The translations under genes and the position numbers were made by a program. From Robinsoniella peoriensis (GTDB lineage Bacteria > Bacillota > Clostridia > Lachnospirales > Lachnospiraceae), in assembly GCF_000797495.1 (NCBI RefSeq), contig NZ_JTGN01000003.1, forward strand, positions 108,357 through 172,356: a stretch of 64,000 nucleotides of DNA. The letters are read 5' to 3'. The notes beneath the pieces are model-generated. The model had not been told where the DNA came from, made no database searches, and saw nothing but the letters and a program-made list of their open reading frames with translations. Shown here piece by piece: positions 43,680-51,947 of this stretch (positions are counted from its first letter, which is position 1; the number at the start of each line of letters is the position of its first letter).

Positions 43680-43928
43680 AAGAATATCCTTTCTATTTAT
43701 AAAGTTCGGAGGGAGAGTATTCCCACCGAAATTGACAGGTATATAATATATACACCCTTAGAATTGTAACTGCAAGACTTGAAAAAATCGCGATTTTGTG
43801 GTAATATAATAGCAGAAAAACTATAAAAAAGTGTCCGTTTGGGGCACTTTTTTACTTTAAAATAAAATACCGGAAAGTAGAAAGGAAGTATTGCAGGATG
43901 TATCCTGCAGCACTGGGTGAGTATCAAG
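43680..43928. promoter_or_regulatory. Divergent region with promoters, early terminator-like hairpin and leader hairpin
   Basis: Leftward: TTGCAG (about 43768-43773), 17-base spacer, TATATA, then a hairpin TTCGGTGGGA/TCCCTCCGAA just before the DUF6323 gene. Rightward: TTGAAA (43779-43784), 17-base spacer, TAATAT (43802-43807). Only about 11 bases past the expected start is a terminator-like stem AAAAAAGTGTCC/GGGGCACTTTTTT (43825-43853), then hairpin TGCAGGA/TCCTGCA (about 43892-43909) before the response-regulator gene. Confidence 0.55.
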
Positions 43929-44615
43929 ATGAAATATGACTGCCTGATAGTAGATGATGAGGAAGCACTTGCTGACAGTACCTGTGAATACTTTAATATG
44001 TTTGATGTGAAAACAGCGGTTGTTTATACAAAAAGCCAATGTATGGAATTTTTTGGAGAGAATCAGGCGGAGATGATTCTTCTGGATATCAGTCTGGGGA
44101 ATGATTCTGGATTTGCATTGTGTAAAGAGCTCAGGGAAAAAATACAGGTTCCTATTTTGTTTATCAGTGCCAGAACCAGCGATGATGATGTGCTGATAGC
44201 TTTAAATATCGGTGGAGATGACTATATAAAAAAACCATATTCACTCAGTATTCTCCTGGCGAAGGTAAAGGCGGTACTTCGGCGTCAGAAGCTGTCAAAT
44301 GTCAGAGATTTGTTTGAGGACAGAGGTCTGGTTGTGGACTTTAAAACTTCCAGGGCCAGTTTAGATGGTACGCTATTAAAATTAAAGACAATGGAATATC
44401 AGCTGTTAGAATATCTGGTACAGAATGCAAACCGCATTATTCCAAAAGAAGAACTGTTCCGAAAGGTCTGGAAAGATGCTATAACCGGAGATGGAACACT
44501 AAACGTGCACATACGAAGGATACGTGAGAAGATAGAAGAAAATCCTAATGACCCCAAACGAATAAAAACAATCTGGGGAACGGGATACGTATATGAGGAG
44601 GAGTATCGTGATTAA
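43929..44615 (+). CDS. OmpR-family response regulator (module 2)
   Basis: A 228-residue regulator: receiver with IVDDEEALA, phospho-Asp in ILLDISLGNDSG, FISAR, Lys in YIKKPYS; then the winged-helix DNA-binding domain ending WGTGYVYEE. ATG 43929 is used with GGTGAG upstream; a GTG four codons earlier is possible. Coupled to the kinase gene by an 8-base overlap. Probably controls the ABC operon at 46430, whose promoter has four direct repeats. Confidence 0.93.
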   Translation: MKYDCLIVDDEEALADSTCEYFNMFDVKTAVVYTKSQCMEFFGENQAEMILLDISLGNDSGFALCKELREKIQVPILFISARTSDDDVLIALNIGGDDYIKKPYSLSILLAKVKAVLRRQKLSNVRDLFEDRGLVVDFKTSRASLDGTLLKLKTMEYQLLEYLVQNANRIIPKEELFRKVWKDAITGDGTLNVHIRRIREKIEENPNDPKRIKTIWGTGYVYEEEYRD

Positions 44616-45903
44616 TAAAGGATTCATAGCGGTGACAGCAGCATTCCTTGTCATGATGGCGGGGTTTATGTTTTGGACGGCGACAGATGCCAAAGTGCAG
44701 AACCTGGATATTACTGCCGTGAATGATGTTGTAATGCAGGCAGCAGATCATTGGGATGAATTACTACAGGGAAGAAGCCGACAGGCTGTAAACCATGCCT
44801 ATTCTTTTGCATTTTCCATATTTGACAGGGACGGGAAGATTCTGATGGCGACAGAAAAGGGGCTGTCAGAGAACCTGTCAATGTCGATTATTAATCGGGA
44901 TACTATCGTGGATATCGAAAAAGATGGGGTGTTACTTGGCAAGGCAGTATTTCATAATAATTCTCAAGAATTTCTAAAATCAAAAACAGAACAATTTCTT
45001 TTATGCGGCGTGATTTTGATTTGCGGCATTCTGTTCTGCATCGTAATATATTATTGGTATCTGAGAAAGGAATTATTTGTACCATTTCAGAAAATGGAGT
45101 ATTTTGCAAGAAATATAGCAAGAGGGGATTTCAATGTTCCGCTGGAAATGGATCATACAAATTTATTTGGAGCATTTACAGAAAGTTTTGATCTGATGCG
45201 TGAAGAATTAAAAAGGGCGAAGGAAAATGAGCGTCAGGCAAATCAAAGTAAAAAAGAGCTGGTTGCATCATTAAGTCATGATATTAAGACTCCGGTAGCT
45301 TCCATTCAAGCCATATCTGAGCTGATGCTGGCATTCCAAAGAAGCGATAAAGAGAAGAAACAGTTGGAAACAATCGGACAAAAAGCTGAACAGATCAATC
45401 AACTGATTACAAATTTATTTCAGGCAACTATGGAGGAATTAGAGAAGCTGAAAGTGGAAACTTTAGAAATGGGCAGCCAGATTCTGAGTTCTTATATAGC
45501 GGCAGCTGATTACAATCATCTGGCTGATCTGAAATCTATCCCGGAATGCATGATCGCAGCTGATCCACTACGGCTTCAGCAGGTGATCGATAATGTAATG
45601 AACAATTCCTATAAATATGCTAATACCTCTATTGAGATTTCTGCTTTCTGTGAGGAGAATTATCTGAGAGTATGTTTCCGGGATTTTGGAAAAGGAGCAG
45701 CGAAAGAGGATTTACCATTACTATTTGAAAAGTTCTACCGGGGCAGAAATACTGCAGAGATAAACGGAGCAGGACTGGGGCTGTATTTAGCCCGGTATTT
45801 TATGGAACAGATGGGGGGCAGTATCAACTGCGAAAACCGGGAAGATGGCTTTGTGGTTACCCTGTTTGTAAGACTTGCAGGAAAAGAGCAGTTCACGTAT
45901 TAA
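44608..45903 (+). CDS. Sensor histidine kinase (module 2)
   Basis: A 431-residue kinase: membrane helices near residues 5-25 and 130-152 with an outside domain of about 105 residues, a HAMP-like linker, phospho-acceptor SHDIKTPVASIQ, and ATPase motifs NVMNNSYKYA, DFGKGA and GAGLGLYLARY. GTG 44608 follows GAGGAGGAG inside the upstream gene and is preferred over ATG 44593. Its stop overlaps the tail of the convergent YciI-like gene by four bases. Confidence 0.92.
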   Translation: MINKGFIAVTAAFLVMMAGFMFWTATDAKVQNLDITAVNDVVMQAADHWDELLQGRSRQAVNHAYSFAFSIFDRDGKILMATEKGLSENLSMSIINRDTIVDIEKDGVLLGKAVFHNNSQEFLKSKTEQFLLCGVILICGILFCIVIYYWYLRKELFVPFQKMEYFARNIARGDFNVPLEMDHTNLFGAFTESFDLMREELKRAKENERQANQSKKELVASLSHDIKTPVASIQAISELMLAFQRSDKEKKQLETIGQKAEQINQLITNLFQATMEELEKLKVETLEMGSQILSSYIAAADYNHLADLKSIPECMIAADPLRLQQVIDNVMNNSYKYANTSIEISAFCEENYLRVCFRDFGKGAAKEDLPLLFEKFYRGRNTAEINGAGLGLYLARYFMEQMGGSINCENREDGFVVTLFVRLAGKEQFTY

Positions 45904-46196
45904 TTATCAAACCATTCTGCGGGTGAAGAATTAACGTAATGGGAATGGAATTCAAGAATACGGTATTCTTGTATGCCATGTATTTTAAAAGGCTCTTGAG
46001 ATAAATACTTTTCAATTTTTTCTTTTGAATCGGATTTCATAATAAATACACCGCCGCTCATATCGGTTTTCAGCCCGGACAGTAATGTTGTTCCTTCATC
46101 CATTGCTTTTTGTGTATATGCCATATGTTCTTTCATTATATCATCTGTCATTTTATCTGCATCTAGTATCATTCCTTCGATCATAAAATATTTCAT
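45900..46196 (-). CDS. YciI-like protein
   Basis: A 98-residue protein of the dimeric alpha/beta YciI family: starts MKYFMIEGMI, includes HMAYTQKAMDEGTTLLSGLK and GGVFIMKSDSKEKIEKYLSQEPF. YciI-like folds often act as small enzymes or binding proteins of unknown substrate. AGGAGGAAAA precedes the ATG. It lies tail-to-tail with the kinase gene. Confidence 0.85.
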   Translation of the reverse strand: MKYFMIEGMILDADKMTDDIMKEHMAYTQKAMDEGTTLLSGLKTDMSGGVFIMKSDSKEKIEKYLSQEPFKIHGIQEYRILEFHSHYVNSSPAEWFDN

Positions 46197-46311
46197 GTTG
46201 TTTTCCTCCTGAATTTATATTTTCTTCAATTATATACCTGGCTCGTGGAAAATAAAAGGGGGGTAGTAAGCTGAGTAAGGGGAGTGTGCGTTATTGTCAG
46301 GATTTTAAGTT

Positions 46312-46366
46312 TTAAGGATTGGTTAAGAATCAGCTAAAGACGCGCTAAGAATTTTCTGTGTAAAAT
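46312..46366 (+). promoter_or_regulatory. Four 11-base direct repeats upstream of the ABC operon
   Basis: Consecutive units begin at 46312, 46323, 46334 and 46345: TTAAGGATTGG, TTAAGAATCAG, CTAAAGACGCG, CTAAGAATTTT. They are followed by a TAAAAT -10 at 46361-46366 without a good -35, the layout expected for an OmpR-type activator bound on one face of the helix. Confidence 0.65.
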
Positions 46367-46429
46367 AGGATTATGATAACAAATAATCTTATTTATACCG
46401 GCATGTATTTGTCTGAAAGAGGAGAGAAA

Positions 46430-47188
46430 ATGGGAGAAACAATATTAACTACCAATAAATTGTGCAAGACGTTTTCAAATGAAGGGGTCCAGCAGCATGT
46501 ACTGAGAAATTTGGATATCAGTTTTGAGAAAGGGGATTTTACCGTAATTATGGGCGCATCCGGAGCTGGTAAATCCACGCTTTTGTATGCGTTATCCGGT
46601 ATGGATAAACCAACCCTTGGAGACATCTATTATGGAAATACGAAAATTTCGGGCTACAGCAATGACAAACTTGCTGTTTTCAGGCGCAGACACTGTGGGT
46701 TTGTTTTTCAGCAGATTTATCTTCTGGAGAATATGAGTGTGTTGGATAATGTTATGGCAGTTGGACTATTGGCTGACAAAAATAAAAAGGAAGTATCGGG
46801 AAGGGGAAAAGAACTGCTAAAGCAGGTAGGACTGGATAAAAATTCATGGAAGAAGTTTCCTTCTCAATTATCGGGCGGAGAAGCGCAGAGAGTAGGAATT
46901 GTCAGAGCTCTTATTAATAAGCCGGAGATTGTGTTTGCGGATGAACCTACAGGCGCACTTAATTCTGCCCATGGGAAAGCAGTTCTGGATACCTTTACCA
47001 ATTGTCACCAGGAAGGGCAGAGCATTATCATGGTGACACATGATCTGCGTTCAGCACTGAGAGGAAATCGCATTATTTATCTGAAGGACGGCATCATTTG
47101 CGGAGAATGCCGATTAACGGATTATGATGAAGTTGATCAAAACAGGATTGGAATACTGCGTGATTTTCTGGAAGAAATGGGGTGGTAA
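46430..47188 (+). CDS. ABC transporter ATPase, MacB/LolD type (module 2)
   Basis: A 252-residue ATPase: Walker A GASGAGKST, Q-loop FVFQQIYLLE, signature QLSGGEAQRVGIVRALI, Walker B IVFADEPTGALNS, and MVTHD. Start at ATG 46430 with GAGGAGAG; the frame is open 19 codons further. The permease ATG comes 1 base after its stop. Partner of a duplicated FtsX-type permease, like module 1. Confidence 0.95.
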   Translation: MGETILTTNKLCKTFSNEGVQQHVLRNLDISFEKGDFTVIMGASGAGKSTLLYALSGMDKPTLGDIYYGNTKISGYSNDKLAVFRRRHCGFVFQQIYLLENMSVLDNVMAVGLLADKNKKEVSGRGKELLKQVGLDKNSWKKFPSQLSGGEAQRVGIVRALINKPEIVFADEPTGALNSAHGKAVLDTFTNCHQEGQSIIMVTHDLRSALRGNRIIYLKDGIICGECRLTDYDEVDQNRIGILRDFLEEMGW

Positions 47189-47189
47189 G

Positions 47190-49553
47190 ATGGATACTGC
47201 AGAAATGTTAATGAAATCTTACCTGAAAAAGAGCAAAGGCCAGATGTTGTCGTTGTTCCTATTGATTGTAATTGCAGTTACCATTTTAAATACGGGAGCA
47301 TTGGTATTTTTTAATTATCAGCAATCTTTTCTTAACAGAATGGAAGCGCTGAATGGAGCGCATTTTATGGCGGCATTGGCTGAAAGCGATGATCAGGATA
47401 AGAATATTGAGTTTATCCGGAATTATAAGGGGGTAAACCAGGTAGAGACACAGAAAGCTCTGATTTTTCCGGGAGCATCGCTTCCCTATGCAGACAGCAG
47501 GCTGGAACAGGTTTTTCTGATTACAAGTCTGAGAGAGCAAAGAAACATATCAAAACTTCATATTATGGAGGAAGATACATCTATACAGAACGGAATATAC
47601 CTTCCTTATATTATGAAAACAGGAGGATATCATAAAATAGGGGAACCTTTTGATATTCAGTTTAACCACAAGAGCTATTTATTTACTATAGCAGGATTTA
47701 TAGAAGATGTGTCCCTCACAAGTTCCATTAACTTAGGTGGAATTGGAGCGTACTTAAAAGAACCGGATTTTGATAAACTGCAGGAGGATTCGAAAGAATG
47801 GAATAACCTTGGGACGCTGGTTTCAGCAAGAATGGAAGACTATCGCGATTCTGTGAATCTGACTTCTGACTTTAAGAAACAGCTGTCGGGAATGCAGCGT
47901 CTGGAAGGTACGGCTATGAACTTCTGGTGTCAGGATGCGGTATTGGGGGTACGTGCGAGGACTTTGACCTCCAACATCGGTGGGTCAATCATGATTAGCT
48001 TTGCGCTTATTATTGTGTTGATCAGCATGGTGGTAATCCGATTCCGGATTATTAATATGATTGAAGAAGATATGAAAAATGTAGGTGTTTTAAAAGCGCT
48101 GGGCTACACCAGCAGACAGATTGTAATTTCCTTTGTCCTGCAATTTGCTCTTATTGGAAGTATAGGCGCTGTGCTGGGCGTATCAGCATCTTATGGTGTT
48201 TTGCCCTTGATTAATGAGTTGTTTTCTGCACAGACAGGAATTGTATGGCACCAGGGATTCCACGCAGCCATTAGCAGCATCGTTTTTGTATTTATCATCA
48301 TTATGACTGGCAGTATTGCATTTTTTGCTTCTGGCAGAATCAACCACCTGCATCCGATTATTGCCATCCGGGGTGGAATAGCGACTCACAGTTTTCGAAA
48401 TAATGTTATTCCATTGGATACTTCGAAAGGAACCCTAAATCTTATGTTAGCCGTTAAGAACACGCTGCAGAATACCAAAAAGAATATTATGATTGGGATC
48501 ATCATTTCATTTTTGACCTTCGTAGCATTGTTTGCATGGACGATGTATTATAATATAGCATTAGAAAAAAGTGCATTTTTAAATATTATAGGAGCAGAAA
48601 TGGCAGATTTGATGGTTGTACTGCCAGACAATGAAAAAGTGGAATCTTTCCCAAAAAAGATTCGGGAAATGGATAATGTAAGAAAAACATTCTATTTTGA
48701 TACCCTTAGTACCCTTGTAAATGGTATGGACTGTATGACCACTGTGATAGAAGATTTTAATATGGTGGAAAACAATACAATTTATAAAGGACGTTATCCC
48801 AAACATGACAATGAAGTGGCAATGGGTGCGCTATTGGCAGAGGTTCTTGTGAAAGATATTGGAGATACCATAACGGTAGAGACCGGAAATGAGCATAAAG
48901 AATTTCTGGTTACTGGGCTGACACAGGGATCTAACTTTCTCGGTATGGATATAATGATAACGAAGGCGGGAATTGAAAAAATTCTGCCGTCATTTAACCA
49001 GAGTAATCTGTACGTATATTTGAATCAAAGTGATGAAGGGGCAATGGAGGACTTCCAAAATGAAATCAATAAAATTTACGGAGAAGAAGAAATATCACTG
49101 ACGAAAAATAAAGAAGTTATGTTCAGTGTGATCAATATATACTCCACTATGACAACGATTATAGCGATTGGTATTTTGTGTACCACAGTACTGGTTATTA
49201 CACTGGTGTTGTATCTGATTATAAGGATGATGATTACCAGGCAAAAGCGGTATTACGGAATTCAAAAGTCCATCGGATTTACCACGGGTCAGATCATCAG
49301 ACAGATTACATTCAGCTTAATGCCTCCAATTGTAATTGGTGCAGCAGCGGGAGGAATTATCAGCATGCTGGCTATGAACCGGGTTATCTCTGTACTATTC
49401 AAAAGCCTGGGGGTTATGAATGCGCATTTTATTATCCAGCCACTGGGGGTTACAGGAATTATAGCGGGTATTATTGCGGTAAGTTATGTATTGGGATATT
49501 TGATCGCAGGCAGAATACGCAAGATCACTCCTTATAGCTTAATAACGGAGTAA
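47190..49553 (+). CDS. FtsX-like ABC permease, 787 residues (module 2)
   Basis: Single N-terminal helix (about 19-40), outside domain, three helices (about 265-400), then helix (about 445-465), second outside domain, and three terminal helices (about 655-780). FtsX signatures: EEDMKNVGVLKALGYTSRQI and MITRQKRYYGIQKSIGFTTGQI. Same layout as the permease of module 1, though shorter. Expected to form a peptide- or envelope-stress pump controlled by the adjacent two-component system. Confidence 0.92.
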   Translation: MDTAEMLMKSYLKKSKGQMLSLFLLIVIAVTILNTGALVFFNYQQSFLNRMEALNGAHFMAALAESDDQDKNIEFIRNYKGVNQVETQKALIFPGASLPYADSRLEQVFLITSLREQRNISKLHIMEEDTSIQNGIYLPYIMKTGGYHKIGEPFDIQFNHKSYLFTIAGFIEDVSLTSSINLGGIGAYLKEPDFDKLQEDSKEWNNLGTLVSARMEDYRDSVNLTSDFKKQLSGMQRLEGTAMNFWCQDAVLGVRARTLTSNIGGSIMISFALIIVLISMVVIRFRIINMIEEDMKNVGVLKALGYTSRQIVISFVLQFALIGSIGAVLGVSASYGVLPLINELFSAQTGIVWHQGFHAAISSIVFVFIIIMTGSIAFFASGRINHLHPIIAIRGGIATHSFRNNVIPLDTSKGTLNLMLAVKNTLQNTKKNIMIGIIISFLTFVALFAWTMYYNIALEKSAFLNIIGAEMADLMVVLPDNEKVESFPKKIREMDNVRKTFYFDTLSTLVNGMDCMTTVIEDFNMVENNTIYKGRYPKHDNEVAMGALLAEVLVKDIGDTITVETGNEHKEFLVTGLTQGSNFLGMDIMITKAGIEKILPSFNQSNLYVYLNQSDEGAMEDFQNEINKIYGEEEISLTKNKEVMFSVINIYSTMTTIIAIGILCTTVLVITLVLYLIIRMMITRQKRYYGIQKSIGFTTGQIIRQITFSLMPPIVIGAAAGGIISMLAMNRVISVLFKSLGVMNAHFIIQPLGVTGIIAGIIAVSYVLGYLIAGRIRKITPYSLITE

Positions 49554-49598
49554 ATCTGATTGTATTTCAAAGTAAATGGGATCTGAATAAAAATAAAA

Positions 49599-49628
49599 TT
49601 TACAGTTCTCCAATACTTATGGTATGAT
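49599..49628 (+). promoter_or_regulatory. Promoter for the retron RNA
   Basis: TTTACA (49599-49604), 18-base spacer, TATGAT (49623-49628), placing the start about 5-10 bases before the a1 arm of the retron RNA. Confidence 0.55.
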
Positions 49629-49635
49629 AGAGATA

Positions 49636-49840
49636 TAATTTGGCAGAGACATTAGTATTTCCATAAATTTTGGCCGGGCAGCGAGTCGCTGTCTGGAATT
49701 GTATTCTTGCAGATCGGTGAAGGCCTGCCTGCACACCGTAAACTGCTGCGATGTACTTCAGCACAATGCTTGTGCGGCCTTCGGTTGGTACAACTTCGCA
49801 TTTTACGTATCACCTTTTTGTTTTGCCTTTGCCATCTAAT
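49636..49840 (+). ncRNA. Retron msr-msd RNA
   Basis: Read directly as a retron template: a1 TGGCAGAGAC (49641-49650) pairs with a2 GCCTTTGCCA (49825-49834) with one mismatch and one G-U; just after a1 the TTAG motif gives a candidate branching guanosine at 49655; a strong msr hairpin at 49674-49696; and a long msd hairpin at 49716-49814 built from GGTGA/TCACC, CGTAAA/TTTACG, TGCGA/TCGCA and TGTAC/GTACA arms with an inner loop of about 30 bases. The msd would be copied into a short DNA covalently joined to RNA. The boundaries are predictions. Confidence 0.72.
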
Positions 49841-49846
49841 AAAACC

Positions 49847-49884
49847 AAGCCGGACAATTCATTTATATTTGAATAATCCGGCTT
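49847..49884 (+). terminator. Hairpin downstream of the msd (possible terminator or processing site)
   Basis: AAGCCGGA (49847-49854) pairs with TCCGGCTT (49877-49884), with inner ATTCA/TGAAT arms. No strong T-run follows, so full termination is doubtful; it may separate the RNA from the RT mRNA. Confidence 0.45.
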
Positions 49885-49894
49885 GAATTACAGT

Positions 49895-50057
49895 AGAGTG
49901 TGCTTGAAAATTCATTGCACCCGTCTGGTCGCTCCACTTTGCAGGCTGCAATTGTGCAATTTAAGGGACGTAGCCCCACTACGCACCTGAAATTGCTCGG
50001 TCACATCCCATAAATTGGAACAACCAGCCAGGTACAGGCAATTTTAAAACACGCTCC
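49895..50057. repeat. MITE-like palindromic element between retron RNA and RT
   Basis: The ends are imperfect inverted repeats of 18 bases: 49895-49912 against 50040-50057, 14 of 18 matching. Inside is a further stem GCAATTT / AAATTGC (about 49955-49995) with CGTAG/CTACG. It carries no open frame. The pattern fits a miniature inverted-repeat element or a structured leader for the RT; a similar AAAACACGCTC end occurs near 11993, weakly supporting a dispersed repeat. Confidence 0.45.
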
Positions 50058-50074
50058 AGGATGGAGGAAAGCAT

Positions 50075-51061
50075 ATGGGAGATCATAGGTTGTGGAAATA
50101 TTGTACGGCGGAACATTGCAGGCAGCTGATCATGGAGTTTCAATTATTTGGAGAGATTAATTGGCCAGAGGAGCGCCAGATTGCATGTCTGTATGCTCTT
50201 AGCAATCATATTCCCAGTCACTATCGCACTGCAAAAATTCCAAAGAGGGACGGTACCTGCCGGCGGCTCTGCATACCTGACACACTTCTGAAAATGGTTC
50301 AGAGAAATATTCTTCATCATATTCTGGACCCGATCCCTGTATCATCATGCGCAACTGCTTACCGTAAAGGAGTCTCGCTTATCTCAAATGTATCCGGCCA
50401 TGTGGGGCAGGAAAAAATTCTAAAACTGGACATCCATGATTTTTTCGGAAATATACCTTTTATACTGGTATATCAGAGGGTTTTCCATAGTTATCGGTTT
50501 CCGCCTGCAGTAGGAACACTGCTGACACATCTCTGCTGTTACGAAGGCTGTCTGCCCCAGGGAGCACCCACCTCAGCTGCAATATCAAATATTGTTATGA
50601 TGCCCTTTGATGAGTACATGGGGGAATGGTGTGCTAAACGTGGGATAACCTATACCAGATACTGTGATGATATGACCTTTTCCGGCAGCTTTGAGGCATA
50701 TAAAGTAAAAAATAAAGTTCGCGGTTTCTTACAGGTGATTGGTTTAGAGTTAAATGAAAAGAAGACGAAATTACTTTTAGCCGGTCAGAGGCAGGCAGTT
50801 ACCGGTATTGTAGTCAATTGTAAACCACAGGTATCCGGGGAATATAGAAGGAAACTGCGCCAGGAAATATACTATTGCTGTAAATTTGGCGCAGCTTCTC
50901 ATCTACAGCATGTACAAGATCAAAAATACGGGACAGATGCAACAGAAAATATTCGTTATCTTCAGAAACTGCTTGGTAAAATTAACTTTGTTTTACAGGT
51001 TAATCCTGAGGATAAGTATTTTAAGACGGCCAGAGAGAGTTTGAAAAATTTAGTGACATGA
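50075..51061 (+). CDS. Retron-type reverse transcriptase
   Basis: A 328-residue RT. Catalytic motifs: KLDIHDFFGNI (first Asp), LPQGAPTSAAISN, RYCDDMTFSG (Asp198, Asp199), and the retron hallmark VTG in AVTGIVVN (about 249), followed by RRKLRQEIYYCCKFG and LLGKINFVLQVNP. It reverse-transcribes the msd and primes from the 2'-OH of the branching G. GGAGGAAAG precedes the ATG. No maturase, protease or CRISPR fusion; no retron effector (HNH, nucleoside transferase, TM protein) is adjacent, since plsC follows on the opposite strand. Most retrons defend against phage, so the missing partner is notable. Confidence 0.92.
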   Translation: MGDHRLWKYCTAEHCRQLIMEFQLFGEINWPEERQIACLYALSNHIPSHYRTAKIPKRDGTCRRLCIPDTLLKMVQRNILHHILDPIPVSSCATAYRKGVSLISNVSGHVGQEKILKLDIHDFFGNIPFILVYQRVFHSYRFPPAVGTLLTHLCCYEGCLPQGAPTSAAISNIVMMPFDEYMGEWCAKRGITYTRYCDDMTFSGSFEAYKVKNKVRGFLQVIGLELNEKKTKLLLAGQRQAVTGIVVNCKPQVSGEYRRKLRQEIYYCCKFGAASHLQHVQDQKYGTDATENIRYLQKLLGKINFVLQVNPEDKYFKTARESLKNLVT

Positions 51062-51116
51062 AAGGAAGTCAGAGAGATCGGGGATAGGTAGTTTTTCCAG
51101 TTTTGGGAAAGCCTAA

Positions 51117-51156
51117 AGAATCCGCCATGTCAATCAGATACATGGCGGATTCTTCC
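51117..51156. terminator. Terminator between RT and plsC
   Basis: GAATCCGCCATGT pairs with ACATGGCGGATTC around a loop of about nine bases. T-rich sequence lies on both sides, so it may stop transcripts from both directions. Confidence 0.7.
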
Positions 51157-51162
51157 TGTACT

Positions 51163-51906
51163 TTATTTTATGGACAGCGTTTTATGCTCATCCAGCATCC
51201 CCTGAATCACCTTCTGTGTATAAGCTCCAAGGAATTTCTTATCTTCTTTGCTTAATTCTTTCGGATAAATTGGCTTTCCATACTGCAGAATTACATGTGC
51301 GGAACGTATTTTAGGAAAATGATTTTCAAAAATCTCGGCAGAGTTAGTGATGGCCATAGGAATTATGGCACAGCCTGTTTTTTCAGCCATTTTCAGGCTG
51401 CCTTCTTTAAAGGGTAGCATTGGGGCATCCGGTACTTTGTTCCTGGTTCCTTCCGGAAAAATGCACATGGATATTCCGGCTTTTATTTGTTCAATTCCTT
51501 TAAGAATCGTTTTCAGACCTTCTTTGATGTCTTCCCGATTGAGAAACAGGCAGTAGAGCCGTTTCATCCAGTGGGAGAGCAGAGGTATTTTTTCCATGCC
51601 ATCTTTCGCCACGTAGCCTGTAAGCCCCGGACATCTGGAATAGGTAAGCAGAATATCAAAAAAACTTCTGTGATTGCCTACATACAGCACTGCTTCATTC
51701 TGGGGGACGTTTTCAGCACCGATGATGGTTGCCTTGGTTCCGCTCACAAACAATACCAGTTTAAAAACGTTTTGAACCAGACGTAAAGATGATATATCTC
51801 TCAATCTCGGATTGAATTTACCAAGGATCCACTCAAATATCAGAATTGGAATGGATAAAATAAGAAAACCTACAACAACTATTACAACAATAATAAAACG
51901 TATCAT
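51163..51906 (-). CDS. plsC: 1-acylglycerol-3-phosphate acyltransferase
   Basis: A 247-residue membrane acyltransferase that makes phosphatidic acid for phospholipid synthesis. N-terminal membrane helix (about 2-23), then VGNHRSFFDI (HxxxxD active site), the FPEGTRNK substrate motif and AIIPMAI. AAAGAGAGATAG precedes the ATG. It is convergent with the retron RT and co-directional with malQ (41 bases). Confidence 0.93.
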   Translation of the reverse strand: MIRFIIVVIVVVGFLILSIPILIFEWILGKFNPRLRDISSLRLVQNVFKLVLFVSGTKATIIGAENVPQNEAVLYVGNHRSFFDILLTYSRCPGLTGYVAKDGMEKIPLLSHWMKRLYCLFLNREDIKEGLKTILKGIEQIKAGISMCIFPEGTRNKVPDAPMLPFKEGSLKMAEKTGCAIIPMAITNSAEIFENHFPKIRSAHVILQYGKPIYPKELSKEDKKFLGAYTQKVIQGMLDEHKTLSIK

Positions 51907-51947
51907 GTCTATCTCTCTTTTCTACTAATTAGTTATATCTTATGAAA

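Noticed and set aside
50075-51061. Group II intron or DGR reverse transcriptase
   Set aside because: No maturase or HNH domain, no intron domain V nearby, no template/variable repeats; VTG motif and upstream msr/msd fold favour a retron.
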